Source of the DNA: Dongia mobilis
GTDB taxonomy: Bacteria; Pseudomonadota; Alphaproteobacteria; Dongiales; Dongiaceae
DNA: 64,000 bases
Direction of reading: 5' to 3'
NCBI RefSeq assembly: GCF_004363235.1
Contig: NZ_SNYW01000006.1
Coordinates: forward strand, 620,001-684,000
Of this stretch, positions 26,989 to 35,281 are shown piece by piece (position 1 is the stretch's first letter; every line of letters starts with the position of its first letter). A model generated the notes under the pieces. The model did no database searches, was not told the DNA's origin, and saw only the letters and a list, made by a program, of their open reading frames with translations. Made by a program: the position numbers and the translations under genes.

Positions 26989-27021
26989 GCCGGCCCGGTG
27001 GGAGCGAATCACCGGGCCGGC
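26989..27021. terminator. Hairpin downstream of flagellin 2
   Basis: A 12-bp stem (GCCGGCCCGGTG / CACCGGGCCGGC) with a 9-base loop, 33 bp past the minus-strand flagellin stop. No clear U-tract. It probably marks the 3' end of the flagellin transcript. Confidence 0.6.
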
Positions 27022-27053
27022 TGCTGGGCGCGTCGCAGGTAACCCGCGACGGC

Positions 27054-29288
27054 CTAGAACAGGCGCAGAATGGCCTGCTGCGCCTGGTTGGCGAGGCTGA
27101 GCGAGATGGTGCCGAGCTGCTGCCTGGTCTGCAGCTGCAGCATGTTGGCGCCTTCCTCGTTCTGGTCGGCCTGGACCAACTTGTTGGCGCCCTCGGCCAG
27201 CACGTCGGTGAACTCCTTGGTGTATTCGAGACGCGTGGTGATGACATCCAGGTTGTTGTTGAGTGCCGAGGCGGTGGATCGCAGCCTGATCTTGGCGGCA
27301 TCCAGCATCGCCTTGGCGTTGTCGATGTCGGCCCGGTCGCGCCACTCGTTCTGCGAGAAGTCGACAGCCAGACCCTGACCATCGGTCCTGACGTTGCGGC
27401 TGACCACGGTCAGCTGATTGGTGTTGGTCTCGTTCAGCTGGACGGTCAGGTTGTTCTGGTCGGTGCCGTCCGTCACCTGGATCGTGTTCAGGGTCGAGGT
27501 GATGCCGGCCTGGGCCGCCCGCACGTCAAAGCGCAGGTCGTCGGGGGCGGTGAAGGCACCGATGGCGTTGTAGGTCAGCGTCGCCTCGGCATCCTCACGC
27601 AGTGACGTGCCGCCGATCGTGATCTGCACCACGGCACCGCTGTTGACGCCGCCCTCGATGACGAAGCTCAAGACCTGGGCGGAATCGAGGGTGCCCGTCA
27701 CCGTCGCCTTGCCGCCATAGCCGTCGTCAAGCACGAAGGTCGAGGCCGAGGCATCCGTCTTCAGCGAGATGGTGATCTTGTGGGCAAGGTTGTCGCCGAG
27801 GCCGGTGATGCTGGTCAGGCCCACATTGCCGGCGGAGATTGCGCCGCCGAGGACCTGCTCGGTCGCGTCGGCCTGGGTTGCATCCGAGGCCGATGCCACG
27901 GTGACGCCGTTGAGCCCGGCCCGCAACAGGTTGATCTCGACGCTGGTGCCGTTATCCGCGATGGAGCTGAAGGTCGCGAGGCCATCGGCGCTGATCGACA
28001 ATGCGGCGGTCGAGAACGGTCCGGTGGCCGCCACCGTATAGGTGTTGAACCGTCCGGAGATGAAGTCGAAATCGGCCGGGTCGGCGGTGGCGGCGACGGT
28101 GTAGGTATAATCGTTGGAGATGCCCGTCGTCGCGATCGACGGCGTGCCGACGATGGCCGACGCGGCCCGGCCATAGGCCTCGCCCACCGCGGCGCTGTAG
28201 GCCGCGGATTGCAGGATGGTGCGTTCGTCGATGGTCAGGCGCGGCGTGCCGGTGTCGAAATTCCAGCTGTTCTCGCCGTTGGCGAGCTTCTCCTGGCCGA
28301 GCAGGTTGTCGGCCGAGCGGGTGATGTTCTGCCCGACGCCGTTGAAATTGGCGACACTGACGCCGAGGTCGACGAACTTCTCGATAATCGACGTGCCAAG
28401 ACCGTTGGTGTCCGGCACATCGTCGATCAGGTCGAAATCGATGTCGAAATTGATGTGGGTGCCGCTGGCAAACTGGTGGTCGAAGTTCAGCAGCTTGCCG
28501 GTCGCCTTGGCGATGTCCCACTGTTCCGTGGTGAAGGTCTTGGTGACGGAAACGCCGCCTTCGGTGACCGTGAACGTCTTGTCCTTGCCCACGCCGCCGG
28601 TATAGCGGACGACCACGGGGTCAAAATTGCCGGACGTCTTGCTCTGGAAGCCGGAGACGCGCAGGTTGGTGATGCCGCGGTCGCGCTCGGCATTGGCGAT
28701 GTCGCTGGCATTCGCGGAAATGGCGCCGTTGCCGCTGATGTCGATGACGTAGTCGTCCGCCTTGGTGACATTCGTCACGCGCGACGCGGTGACGCCGGGC
28801 AGCGCGTTGGTCGCCGATTTGGAGGACGAGGTCGCGTCGAGCCGGATACCGGAGCCGAGCAGCAGGTTCTTGCCCTGGTACTGCGAATCCTCGGCCAGTT
28901 TGTCGATCTGGCGCAGCAGCGTGTTGTACTGCTCGGCCAGGGATTTGCGCAGCTCGACCGAATTCGAATCGCTGCCGAGATTCTGATAGGCGGTGGTGAT
29001 GAGGCCGCTCGCCTGTTCGAGCAAACTCTCGATCTTGGTCATGCCGGTATCGGCGGCCTTGATCGTCGAGATCGACTGGTCGATCGAATCCTTCAGGATG
29101 GAAAGATCATCGGCGCGGCGGTTGAGGCCCTTGGCGGCAAAGAAGGCGACCGGGCCGTCCAGCGCAGAGTTGATCTTGTTGCCGGTCGCCAGGCGCTGCT
29201 GCGTGCGATCGAGCAGCGATGTCGTCTGCTGCAGCAGAAGCAGGTTGCTGCGGATACCCGCCGTCAATTGAATGTCGTTGGTCGCCAT
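27054..29288 (-). CDS. fliC: Giant flagellin (second copy)
   Basis: Filament subunit of 744 residues from the ATG at 29288 (GGGAG upstream); an upstream in-frame start at 29369 would add a non-flagellin leader and lies only 4 bases from the sigma-54 -12 element. Termini closely match flagellin 1: LTAGIRSNLLLLQQTTSLLD with RLATGNKINSALDGPVAFFA, and the final LANQAQQAILRLF. The central region shares a block with flagellin 1 (GGVGKDKTFTVTEG; FDIDFDLIDDVPDTNGLG) but then diverges, with its own Ser/Thr/Ala beta stretch. The pair are clear paralogues with faster change in the exposed part. Confidence 0.96.
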   Translation of the reverse strand: MATNDIQLTAGIRSNLLLLQQTTSLLDRTQQRLATGNKINSALDGPVAFFAAKGLNRRADDLSILKDSIDQSISTIKAADTGMTKIESLLEQASGLITTAYQNLGSDSNSVELRKSLAEQYNTLLRQIDKLAEDSQYQGKNLLLGSGIRLDATSSSKSATNALPGVTASRVTNVTKADDYVIDISGNGAISANASDIANAERDRGITNLRVSGFQSKTSGNFDPVVVRYTGGVGKDKTFTVTEGGVSVTKTFTTEQWDIAKATGKLLNFDHQFASGTHINFDIDFDLIDDVPDTNGLGTSIIEKFVDLGVSVANFNGVGQNITRSADNLLGQEKLANGENSWNFDTGTPRLTIDERTILQSAAYSAAVGEAYGRAASAIVGTPSIATTGISNDYTYTVAATADPADFDFISGRFNTYTVAATGPFSTAALSISADGLATFSSIADNGTSVEINLLRAGLNGVTVASASDATQADATEQVLGGAISAGNVGLTSITGLGDNLAHKITISLKTDASASTFVLDDGYGGKATVTGTLDSAQVLSFVIEGGVNSGAVVQITIGGTSLREDAEATLTYNAIGAFTAPDDLRFDVRAAQAGITSTLNTIQVTDGTDQNNLTVQLNETNTNQLTVVSRNVRTDGQGLAVDFSQNEWRDRADIDNAKAMLDAAKIRLRSTASALNNNLDVITTRLEYTKEFTDVLAEGANKLVQADQNEEGANMLQLQTRQQLGTISLSLANQAQQAILRLF

Positions 29289-29372
29289 CTGGGTTCTCCC
29301 GAATGTGTTTGCGACGCAGGCGGCCTTTTTGACCGCCCAGGCGGCGATATCGCCACGTCTCGGAAGCACTAA

Positions 29373-29388
29373 TGCAGGGCGCGTGCCA
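29373..29388 (-). promoter_or_regulatory. Sigma-54-type promoter of flagellin 2
   Basis: Minus strand TGGCACG-CGCC-CTGCA: the -24 half is a perfect consensus and the -12 half has the invariant GC. It is 85 bp upstream of the flagellin start, nearly the same as for flagellin 1 (83 bp). Confidence 0.75.
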
Positions 29389-29853
29389 ACTCATAAATTA
29401 TTGATTTAAAACAAAAAAAATGAATTTTTGGCTCGTGCGGCGGGCTGCAGAGTCTGCGCGGCGCGGCATCTTCCGCCGGGTTTGACCGGCATTTTCTGCA
29501 GTTTTGTGGCAGTGGCGGCACCTGCCGGCGGCGGCGGCGTGGGGCGATGGTCGGGATGGCGCCGGCCGGCGACGCGCCTTGGCTTTACCTGAAAGGTGAA
29601 CGGCCAGGGCTAACCGAATATGGGGCCGTCATATCCAGAGGTGAGCAAAAAGGAATAGGCATCGACGCCTATTGAATTTTTTGACGGCAATACCTATGCT
29701 GGAATCTGGGTAACTTTAAGCTGCGCCAAGTGGGCCCTGCCAACCGCCCCTGTGCGTGGTATCGATCTGGTTTTGTGGTGATGCCTGGATCGATGACCGG
29801 AATGGTCGATGTGGAGACTTCCGGCCATATACCTAGGCGAGGAATGTTGCTGA
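29389..29853. other. Long non-coding stretch upstream of flagellin 2 and the FlaG-like gene
   Basis: 465 bp without a convincing gene. An AT-rich tract near 29395-29430 directly behind the flagellin 2 promoter could be a bending or activator-binding site. No perfect CtrA box, tRNA or repeat was seen. Longer open frames here are shadows. Confidence 0.5.
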
Positions 29854-30384
29854 ATGGTAAACGCTGCGGCGGCAATTGACACAGGGTCGGGCGGGTTCGC
29901 GCGGGTCGCGGCGGCCGATGCTGTCTTGCCGTCGGCGGCGGTGGACAGTGGGGCCGAGGTTTTGTCCGCCCAACCGGCCGAGACGCCGGCCAATCTGCTC
30001 CAATCCTTCCGCTACAACAGCTTCGAATTCTCCTACCGCCAGGATTTTGGCAAGATCGTGCTGTTGCGCCAGGAGCCGCAGACGGGCGAAGTCGTCCAGC
30101 AATTCCCCACCGATTACTATCTTGAGCGCTATGCCCAGAGCGAGCGCGCGTCTCGCCAGCTGGCGCAGGGTGCCAACCAGGCCGAGACGGGCGGATCCCG
30201 GACGGCCGAGGCGACCACGGCGGATGGAGAGGGCGCTGTCGCGCTGGCATCGGTCGGCTCCACGCCGGCGTCCGGCAGCGTTCCCGCGGCACCGGCTGCC
30301 GGCGGCGTTGCCGCGGCGTCACCCAGTGCCCCTGCCTTGCCGGGTGGTGGAGCAGGCGGTGGCCGGGTGGACATTACGATCTGA
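29854..30384 (+). CDS. FlaG-like small flagellar protein
   Basis: 176 residues. Residues about 55-90 (FEFSYRQDFGKIVLLRQEPQ, then TGEVVQQFPTDYYLERY) recall the FlaG core, in which a short beta strand is followed by the TGEVxxQxP phrase. The rest is Ala/Gly/Ser/Pro-rich, and the end (GGGAGGGRVDITI) is low complexity. FlaG proteins influence filament length in other bacteria. It lies between flagellin 2 and flgN, with its own terminator at 30411-30433. The FlaG assignment rests on one motif and on context. Confidence 0.55.
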   Translation: MVNAAAAIDTGSGGFARVAAADAVLPSAAVDSGAEVLSAQPAETPANLLQSFRYNSFEFSYRQDFGKIVLLRQEPQTGEVVQQFPTDYYLERYAQSERASRQLAQGANQAETGGSRTAEATTADGEGAVALASVGSTPASGSVPAAPAAGGVAAASPSAPALPGGGAGGGRVDITI

Positions 30385-30410
30385 CGCTGTCGACGTGATT
30401 GCGCGGGGCG

Positions 30411-30433
30411 GCCGGCTTGATGCCGGTTTTTTT
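30411..30433 (+). terminator. Rho-independent terminator after the FlaG-like gene
   Basis: CCGGC / GCCGG stem with a TTGAT loop followed by seven T residues on the plus strand. It overlaps the end of the convergent flgN gene by two bases. Confidence 0.8.
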
Positions 30434-30869
30434 ATGCCCGCTGCTGAACGGCGACCGGGCAGGAAGCTGGCTGACGACGCGACTTGGTCACCGAGCCGCG
30501 GGCGTTGTAGCCGGTGACCGCCGCGCGCTTTTCCTCCAGCGCCTGCACCACGGCACGCATCACGCGCTCGTTGACGTCCCGCATCGCCTTGAGGGCGCGC
30601 AGATTGTCCTGCACGGCGCCCTGGAATCGCTCGGTCGCTTCGGTCAGTTCATCGCGCAGCGCCTGATTGACCGAGGCCAGGTCCTCGCCCGGCTCCTTTA
30701 GCGCCATGGTGAATGCCTGATAGGCATCGGCCAGCGCCACCTTGTCCAGTTGCAGTTGCTTAAGCTCGGTCGGCTTCAGGCTGCGCAGCAACTCAAGCTC
30801 ACGTTCCATGCAGCCGATCAGCTGGGAGGTAATGGCCAGCAGTTCGGTCACCCGGGTTGACTTGTTCAT
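30432..30869 (-). CDS. flgN: Flagellar export chaperone FlgN-like protein
   Basis: FlgN chaperones FlgK and FlgL to the export gate. The 145-residue, mostly helical product begins MNKSTRVTELLAITSQLIGC and has LRSLKPTELKQLQLDKVALA, then ATERFQGAVQDNLRALKAMR. The ATG at 30869 overlaps the stop of the rod-binding gene (ATGA), so it belongs to flgI-flgJ-flgN. FlgN proteins are divergent; helical composition and operon position support the call. Confidence 0.8.
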   Translation of the reverse strand: MNKSTRVTELLAITSQLIGCMERELELLRSLKPTELKQLQLDKVALADAYQAFTMALKEPGEDLASVNQALRDELTEATERFQGAVQDNLRALKAMRDVNERVMRAVVQALEEKRAAVTGYNARGSVTKSRRQPASCPVAVQQRA

Positions 30870-31189
30870 GAACCAATCTCCTGAAGCTGAAGCAACTGGC
30901 GCTGCACGACGTCGGCGATGCCGAGCGAGCCGTTGCGCGCGACGCTCTTGCCGAATTCCTGGTTGAGCAGCGACCGGAACATATCCTCGCCGATACCGCC
31001 GCCGGTCAGCGGATCCGGCTCCAGCCCGGCGGTCATCTCGTCGAACACCAGGCCGGCGAAGAAGGCCTCGAAATCCTCTGCCAGCTTGCGGATTTCGCCG
31101 GCATTGCGGTCGCCTGCCTGCGGCGCCGGCGGCTTTGGGCTGCCGACCAGATTGGGGACCAGATGGCTGGGCAGGTTGATCTCGCTCAT
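30866..31189 (-). CDS. flgJ: Rod-binding protein (FlgJ N-terminal domain type)
   Basis: The 107-residue product corresponds only to the rod-binding half of FlgJ: AGEIRKLAEDFEAFFAGLVF with DEMTAGLEPDPLTGGGIGED and MFRSLLNQEFGKSVA. No muramidase domain follows, as is normal in alphaproteobacteria, where a separate lytic enzyme opens the peptidoglycan. Tandem ATGs at 31192 and 31189 overlap the flgI stop; the second was chosen. Confidence 0.92.
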   Translation of the reverse strand: MSEINLPSHLVPNLVGSPKPPAPQAGDRNAGEIRKLAEDFEAFFAGLVFDEMTAGLEPDPLTGGGIGEDMFRSLLNQEFGKSVARNGSLGIADVVQRQLLQLQEIGS

Positions 31190-32373
31190 CATTGCACCGT
31201 GATGTCGGCTTGCATCGCGCCGGCTGTCTTGATCGATTGCAGGATCGAGATGAGATCGCGCGGCCCGACGCCGAGCGAATTGAGACCGGCGACCAGTTCC
31301 TCGAGGGTGACGCTGTCCTCGAGGATGGCCAGCTTTCGGTCCGGGTCTTCTTCGACATCGATATTCGTGCGCGGCACGACCGTGGTCACGCCGGTATTGG
31401 AGAAGGGCGAGGGCTGCGAGACCTGCGGCGTCTCGGTGATGCGGATCGTGAGGTTGCCCTGTGCGATCGCCACCTTGCTGATGCGGACATTCTGGCCGAT
31501 CACAACGACACCGGTATTCTCGTCGATCACGACCCGCGCCTGCTGGTCGGGCACCACCGGCAATTGCTCGATATCGGTCAGCAGGGCGGCTGGGTCGCCG
31601 CCGTAATTGGCAAGGTTTAGCTGCACCGTGCCGGGATCGGTGGCGTAGGCGGTGCCGCTGCCAATGAAATCGTTGATCGCTTCGGCGACGCGGCGCGACG
31701 TGGTGAAGTCGGGATTGCGCAGCGCGATCCGGATCGATTGCAGCTGGGCCAGGGCGAACGGCACTTCGCGTTCGACGATGCCGCCTCGGGTGATGCGACC
31801 GGACGTCGGAACGCCGCGCACCACCGTTTCGGCATCGCCCTGCGCCTTGAAGCCGCCGATGGTGATCTGGCCCTGGCCCACGGCGTAGATTTCGCCATCG
31901 GCACCCAGCATCGGCGTCGCCAGCAGCGTGCCGCCCTGCAGGCTGGTGGCATCGCCCAGCGACGAGACCGTGATGTCGATCTCGCTGCCCTGGCGCGCGA
32001 AGGGCGGCAGGGTGGCGGTTACCATGACGGCCGCGACATTCTTCGGCTCGAGATCGGCATTGGCCTGGTTCACCTTGACACCCAGGCGCTCCAGCATGCC
32101 GATCAGGCTCTCACGGGTGAACGGCGCCTTCTTCTTGACGTCGTCGCCGGTCCCGTCCAGTCCGACTACCAGGCCATAGCCCACCAGCTGGTTTTCGCGG
32201 ACCCCCTCGAACTCGGCAATATCCTTGATGCGCGACAGGGCCAGGGCGCCATCCGGGCGCAACAGGGTCAGCGCCGTAACCAGGGCGAGGGCAAGCCGCG
32301 CCCCGCGCCGGCAATGACGGCCGAGACGGGGGAGGAATCCGGAATTTGCTGTCGCTTTGAACATGACCGGCAT
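31189..32373 (-). CDS. flgI: Flagellar P-ring protein FlgI
   Basis: FlgI forms the periplasmic P ring around the rod. The 394-residue product has a basic N-terminus and hydrophobic signal segment (LALALVTALTLLRPDGALA), then RIKDIAEFEGVRENQLVGYG and VGLDGTGDD typical of the family. It ends with LEELVAGLNSLGVGPRDLIS and ILQSIKTAGAMQADITVQ. The operon flgI-flgJ-flgN follows a sigma-54-type promoter at 32413-32428 and is divergent from fliX, an arrangement also known in Caulobacter. Confidence 0.98.
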   Translation of the reverse strand: MPVMFKATANSGFLPRLGRHCRRGARLALALVTALTLLRPDGALALSRIKDIAEFEGVRENQLVGYGLVVGLDGTGDDVKKKAPFTRESLIGMLERLGVKVNQANADLEPKNVAAVMVTATLPPFARQGSEIDITVSSLGDATSLQGGTLLATPMLGADGEIYAVGQGQITIGGFKAQGDAETVVRGVPTSGRITRGGIVEREVPFALAQLQSIRIALRNPDFTTSRRVAEAINDFIGSGTAYATDPGTVQLNLANYGGDPAALLTDIEQLPVVPDQQARVVIDENTGVVVIGQNVRISKVAIAQGNLTIRITETPQVSQPSPFSNTGVTTVVPRTNIDVEEDPDRKLAILEDSVTLEELVAGLNSLGVGPRDLISILQSIKTAGAMQADITVQ

Positions 32374-32412
32374 CTGCCTGTTTAGGCGTGGTTATCCTTG
32401 GCAATCCAGGGA

Positions 32413-32428
32413 TGCGAGTTCCGTGCCA
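32413..32428 (-). promoter_or_regulatory. Sigma-54-type promoter of flgI
   Basis: Minus strand TGGCACG-GAAC-TCGCA: perfect -24 half, invariant GC in the -12 half, 40 bp upstream of the flgI start. Confidence 0.7.
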
Positions 32429-32654
32429 GTCGCCACAGGATATAAGAATAAATAAAATCAATGTATTGGGTGGGGCAGAAGGCGGCCGGCCGGCGGCAGC
32501 TTGTCGCCGCATTGCGAACCTGGCGGGCAAAAAATGCCGTCGTGAACCTTGCATTGCCGCCATGCATCAAGGGATTAATTCTGTTTAATCTTTCATTAGC
32601 GCCGGGTGGTATTATATGTGGGCTGCCATGATCGAACCCAGCGGATGAACCAGC

Positions 32655-33086
32655 GTGCCGATCAAGATTGATCCCATTGCTCCAAAGCCAGTGGCAGCCG
32701 GTCGGCGGGTCGGCCAGGCCACCGCGCCCGGTTCCGGGACGGAATTTGCCCGTGCCCTCGGCGACAGCCATGCCGCTCAGGGCCAGCAGGTTTCGAGCAG
32801 CCTCAGCGTCAGTTCCCTGTCGGTTGTTCTGGCGGTGCAGGAAACGCCGGATTCCACCCAGGGCCGGGCACGGCAGCGGGCGCGCGAGCGTGGTTTCAAG
32901 ATGCTCGACTATCTTGAGGAGATCCGACTGGGTCTGCTGCTCGGCATGGTGCCGCGGGACAAATTGGAGCAGCTGGCGCAGATGGTCAGGGCCCGCCGCG
33001 AGCAGGTGGATGATCCCCGGCTGACGGCGATCCTGGATGATATCGAATTGCGAGCGGCGGTCGAATTGGCCAAGCTGAGCCGCTGA
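32655..33086 (+). CDS. fliX: Flagellar assembly regulator FliX
   Basis: FliX in Caulobacter links early basal-body assembly to the sigma-54 activator FlbD. The 143-residue product has a disordered N-terminus and a conserved helical end: RGFKMLDYLEEIRLGLLLGM with VPRDKLEQLAQMVRARREQV and LTAILDDIELRAAVELAKL. The start appears to be GTG at 32655 (VPIKIDPIAPK). The gene is divergent from flgI. No FlbD is in the window, so the partner is presumably elsewhere. Confidence 0.93.
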   Translation: MPIKIDPIAPKPVAAGRRVGQATAPGSGTEFARALGDSHAAQGQQVSSSLSVSSLSVVLAVQETPDSTQGRARQRARERGFKMLDYLEEIRLGLLLGMVPRDKLEQLAQMVRARREQVDDPRLTAILDDIELRAAVELAKLSR

Positions 33087-33289
33087 GAAGCTGACAAAGT
33101 TCTGCGGCCCGTCACGAGAATTTAATTTTTTCAATGGGTTGGAATGTAGCCCAAGGCGTAAATCGCGCTTGCGGGTGGCGCCCTTTTGCCTATACTCCGC
33201 GCCAAATTCGCCCTGCCGAATCCGGCCAAGTGATTGAGTTATTGGGCGGGCGGGCGCGGCGGAGTGGCAACGATCAGTCGAGACCACGC

Positions 33290-33706
33290 ATGAAGCCTTT
33301 GCTGTCGCCAGATTACCGTCCTACCGACAAAGAACCCTTTATGAATCCAGTCCAGCTCGAGTACTTCCGCCAGAAGCTGCTGGCCTGGAAGGGCGAGTTG
33401 CTGCGGGAATCGGGCGAAACGCTGAGCCATCTGCAGGAAGAAAGCCTGTCCGAGCCGGATCTTGCCGACCGGGCCTCGCTCGAAACCGACCGCTCGCTCG
33501 AATTGCGTACCCGCGACCGCGAACGCAAGCTGATCCAGAAGATCGACGAGGCCCTCGGCCGCATCGAGGACGGTACCTATGGTTATTGCGAGGAAACCGG
33601 CGAGCCTATCTCGCTGAAGCGCCTGGAGGCCCGGCCGATCGCGACATTGTCGCTGGAAGCCCAGGAGCGTCACGAGCGCATGGAGCGGACCCACCGCGAC
33701 GACTGA
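33290..33706 (+). CDS. dksA: RNA polymerase-binding transcription factor DksA
   Basis: DksA binds the polymerase secondary channel and mediates ppGpp control. The 138-residue product starts MKPLLSPDYRPTDKEPFMNP at 33290; an ATG-free upstream extension to 33134 is spurious. The coiled coil is near residues 25-80, with the tip DLADRASLETDR. The zinc region has only one cysteine (GYCEETGEPISLKRLEARPI), a pattern known for alphaproteobacterial DksA. It is an ordinary gene next to fliX and ends at a strong terminator. Confidence 0.96.
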   Translation: MKPLLSPDYRPTDKEPFMNPVQLEYFRQKLLAWKGELLRESGETLSHLQEESLSEPDLADRASLETDRSLELRTRDRERKLIQKIDEALGRIEDGTYGYCEETGEPISLKRLEARPIATLSLEAQERHERMERTHRDD

Positions 33707-33732
33707 CGTCGATCGCAAGGAATTTCCGGCGA

Positions 33733-33758
33733 CGGCGGGCCGAAGGGCCCGCCGTTTT
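33733..33758 (+). terminator. Rho-independent terminator after dksA
   Basis: A 9-bp GC stem (CGGCGGGCC / GGCCCGCCG) with a GAAG loop, followed by TTTT on the plus strand. Confidence 0.85.
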
Positions 33759-34327
33759 CATGTCCGCCCTGTCTCGGGGATGACGAGCCAGGGCCAGCGC
33801 GCGCGAAGGCTCTCCGCCTTCTCCCGGAATCCGTTTCTGGCGGGGCAGGCATCATTGGCGGCAAGGACGCCCCTTTCCAGTTCGTCGATTCCGTAGGGTG
33901 CGTGCAGTTCGAGGGTGCCGTCCGGCAGCGGCTGCAGGCCGACGCAAGTACAGCGAATCTGAAACCGCCCGATGGCCGCGCGCGCCGAGGCGACCGGCGG
34001 CCACTCGGCGCCAAAACGATCATGATACCACAGATGCACACGCGCCTGATTCTTGACATCGATGATGGCGTCGAGATCGGCGAAGACCAGCGCCGCGCGT
34101 TTCACCACGGCGTCCTCGGCCGCATATGAAAGGTCGCGATCGTCGAAGTAGAAGATATCGTAATCCTTGATGCCCGAGGTAGGCGGTCGGCCGCCCAACG
34201 CATTCCAATAGGATTGATAGACGGCGCCGGCAACCAGCCAGGCATCCCCGATTCCCAGCATCGGCAGGCGGGTCAGGATGGCGCGGTTGATCGGATTGGC
34301 CAAGGCGGCGGCGGCGAGGTCGGTCAT
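33758..34327 (-). CDS. Nucleotidyltransferase-family protein (DUF925-type)
   Basis: 189 residues from the ATG at 34327 (a GTG one codon earlier is possible). Family features are LVAGAVYQSYWNALGGRPPT followed by GIKDYDIFYFDDRDLSYAAE; the DYDIFYFD acidic cluster is the likely metal site. WPWLVIPETGR closes the protein. Proteins of this family are of unknown substrate. It is convergent with dksA and shows no link to motility. Confidence 0.8.
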   Translation of the reverse strand: MTDLAAAALANPINRAILTRLPMLGIGDAWLVAGAVYQSYWNALGGRPPTSGIKDYDIFYFDDRDLSYAAEDAVVKRAALVFADLDAIIDVKNQARVHLWYHDRFGAEWPPVASARAAIGRFQIRCTCVGLQPLPDGTLELHAPYGIDELERGVLAANDACPARNGFREKAESLRARWPWLVIPETGRT

Positions 34328-34348
34328 CACACCAGTCTAGCAGAGCGG

Positions 34349-34385
34349 CAAAAAAAGTGCCCTTCCACCGGATGGGTGGAAGGGC
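34349..34385 (-). terminator. Terminator of the flgF-flgG-flgA-flgH operon
   Basis: An 11-bp stem (GCCCTTCCACC / GGTGGAAGGGC) with a 5-base loop; on the minus strand a run of six U follows. It is 110 bp beyond the flgH stop. Confidence 0.85.
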
Positions 34386-34495
34386 GCGAGTTGCCGTCAT
34401 GAAACGGTCGTCCGTCGTCGGTCCCAGCCCGGACCGTCGCGGCAGTTCTTGGCCTCGAGATGAAGCTGGTTCCTGGCGCCCCTTAGCTGCTGGTC

Positions 34496-35266
34496 TCAGA
34501 ACGGAAAGAAGATGTCGTAGACCTGCTGGCCATAGCGTGGCTGCTGGATGTCCGACAGTGTTCCCTTGCCGCCATAGGCGATGCGCGCCTCGGCGATCTT
34601 GTCATAGTTGATCTCGTTGACGTTGTTGATGTCCTCCGGGCGGATCACGCCGCCTACGGTCAGTGCGCGCAATTCGTAGTTCACGCGCACCTGCTGCGTA
34701 CCCTGCAGCACCATGTTGCCATTGGGCAGGACCTGGGTGATGACCGCGGCGACGCGCAGGCGAATGGCCTCGGAGCGGTTGACGGAGCCGGTGCCGCTGG
34801 TGCTCGACTCGCTGTCGGAATTGACCAGGTTGCCGGCATCGATACCGTCCGGGAACAGGTCGCTCAGCAATTGCTCGTAGCCCAGCAGATTGTCGAGGCC
34901 GGCGCTGTTGCTGCCGTCGCGCTCCTGCGTCGTGCCGTTGCTCAGCGTCGCCTGGTCCTGGATCTCGATCACCACGGTGAGGATATCGCCGACCTTGCCG
35001 GCGCGCTGGTCCTTGAAAAAGGCGCGGCTGCCCTGGCGCCAGAGCGAGGCCGGCTGCCGAATGTCCTGCATCGGAGCCGGCATCGGCAGGCTGACCGGCT
35101 GGTAGCCGACCTGCTGCGTCGGGTTCTCGATCGGGTCCATGCTCGGCTCCTTGCCGATCTCGGACACCCGGTCGATCAAATTGCCGCAGCCGGCCAGCGG
35201 CAGCGCGAGGGCAAGGGCGAGGAGCCCGGCCTTCCGCCCGTGCGAGGCGATGCTATGTCGGTTCAT
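34496..35266 (-). CDS. flgH: Flagellar L-ring lipoprotein FlgH
   Basis: FlgH forms the outer-membrane L ring. The 256-residue product has a lipoprotein signal: LLALALALPLAGCGNLID with lipobox LAGC (acylated Cys about residue 27). Conserved segments include SLWRQGSRAFFKDQRAGKVG with DILTVVIEIQDQATLSN. The end is LTVGGVIRPEDINNVNEINY then AYGGKGTLSDIQQPRYGQQ. It is last in the minus-strand flgF-flgG-flgA-flgH unit. Confidence 0.98.
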   Translation of the reverse strand: MNRHSIASHGRKAGLLALALALPLAGCGNLIDRVSEIGKEPSMDPIENPTQQVGYQPVSLPMPAPMQDIRQPASLWRQGSRAFFKDQRAGKVGDILTVVIEIQDQATLSNGTTQERDGSNSAGLDNLLGYEQLLSDLFPDGIDAGNLVNSDSESSTSGTGSVNRSEAIRLRVAAVITQVLPNGNMVLQGTQQVRVNYELRALTVGGVIRPEDINNVNEINYDKIAEARIAYGGKGTLSDIQQPRYGQQVYDIFFPF

Positions 35267-35281
35267 CGCGGCTTCCTTTCC

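Noticed and set aside
29289-29369. N-terminal extension of flagellin 2 starting at 29369
   Set aside because: It lies almost on top of the sigma-54 promoter and encodes a leader unlike flagellin; the ATG at 29288 has a proper ribosome-binding site and matches flagellin 1.
26937-29853. Phase-variable flagellin inversion
   Set aside because: The two flagellin genes are on the same strand, each with its own promoter, and no invertase or matched inverted repeats at both ends were found.
32575-32588. Two TTAA tetramers upstream of fliX as a CtrA box
   Set aside because: Spacer is six, not seven bases, so it does not meet the motif; it remains a weak possibility.
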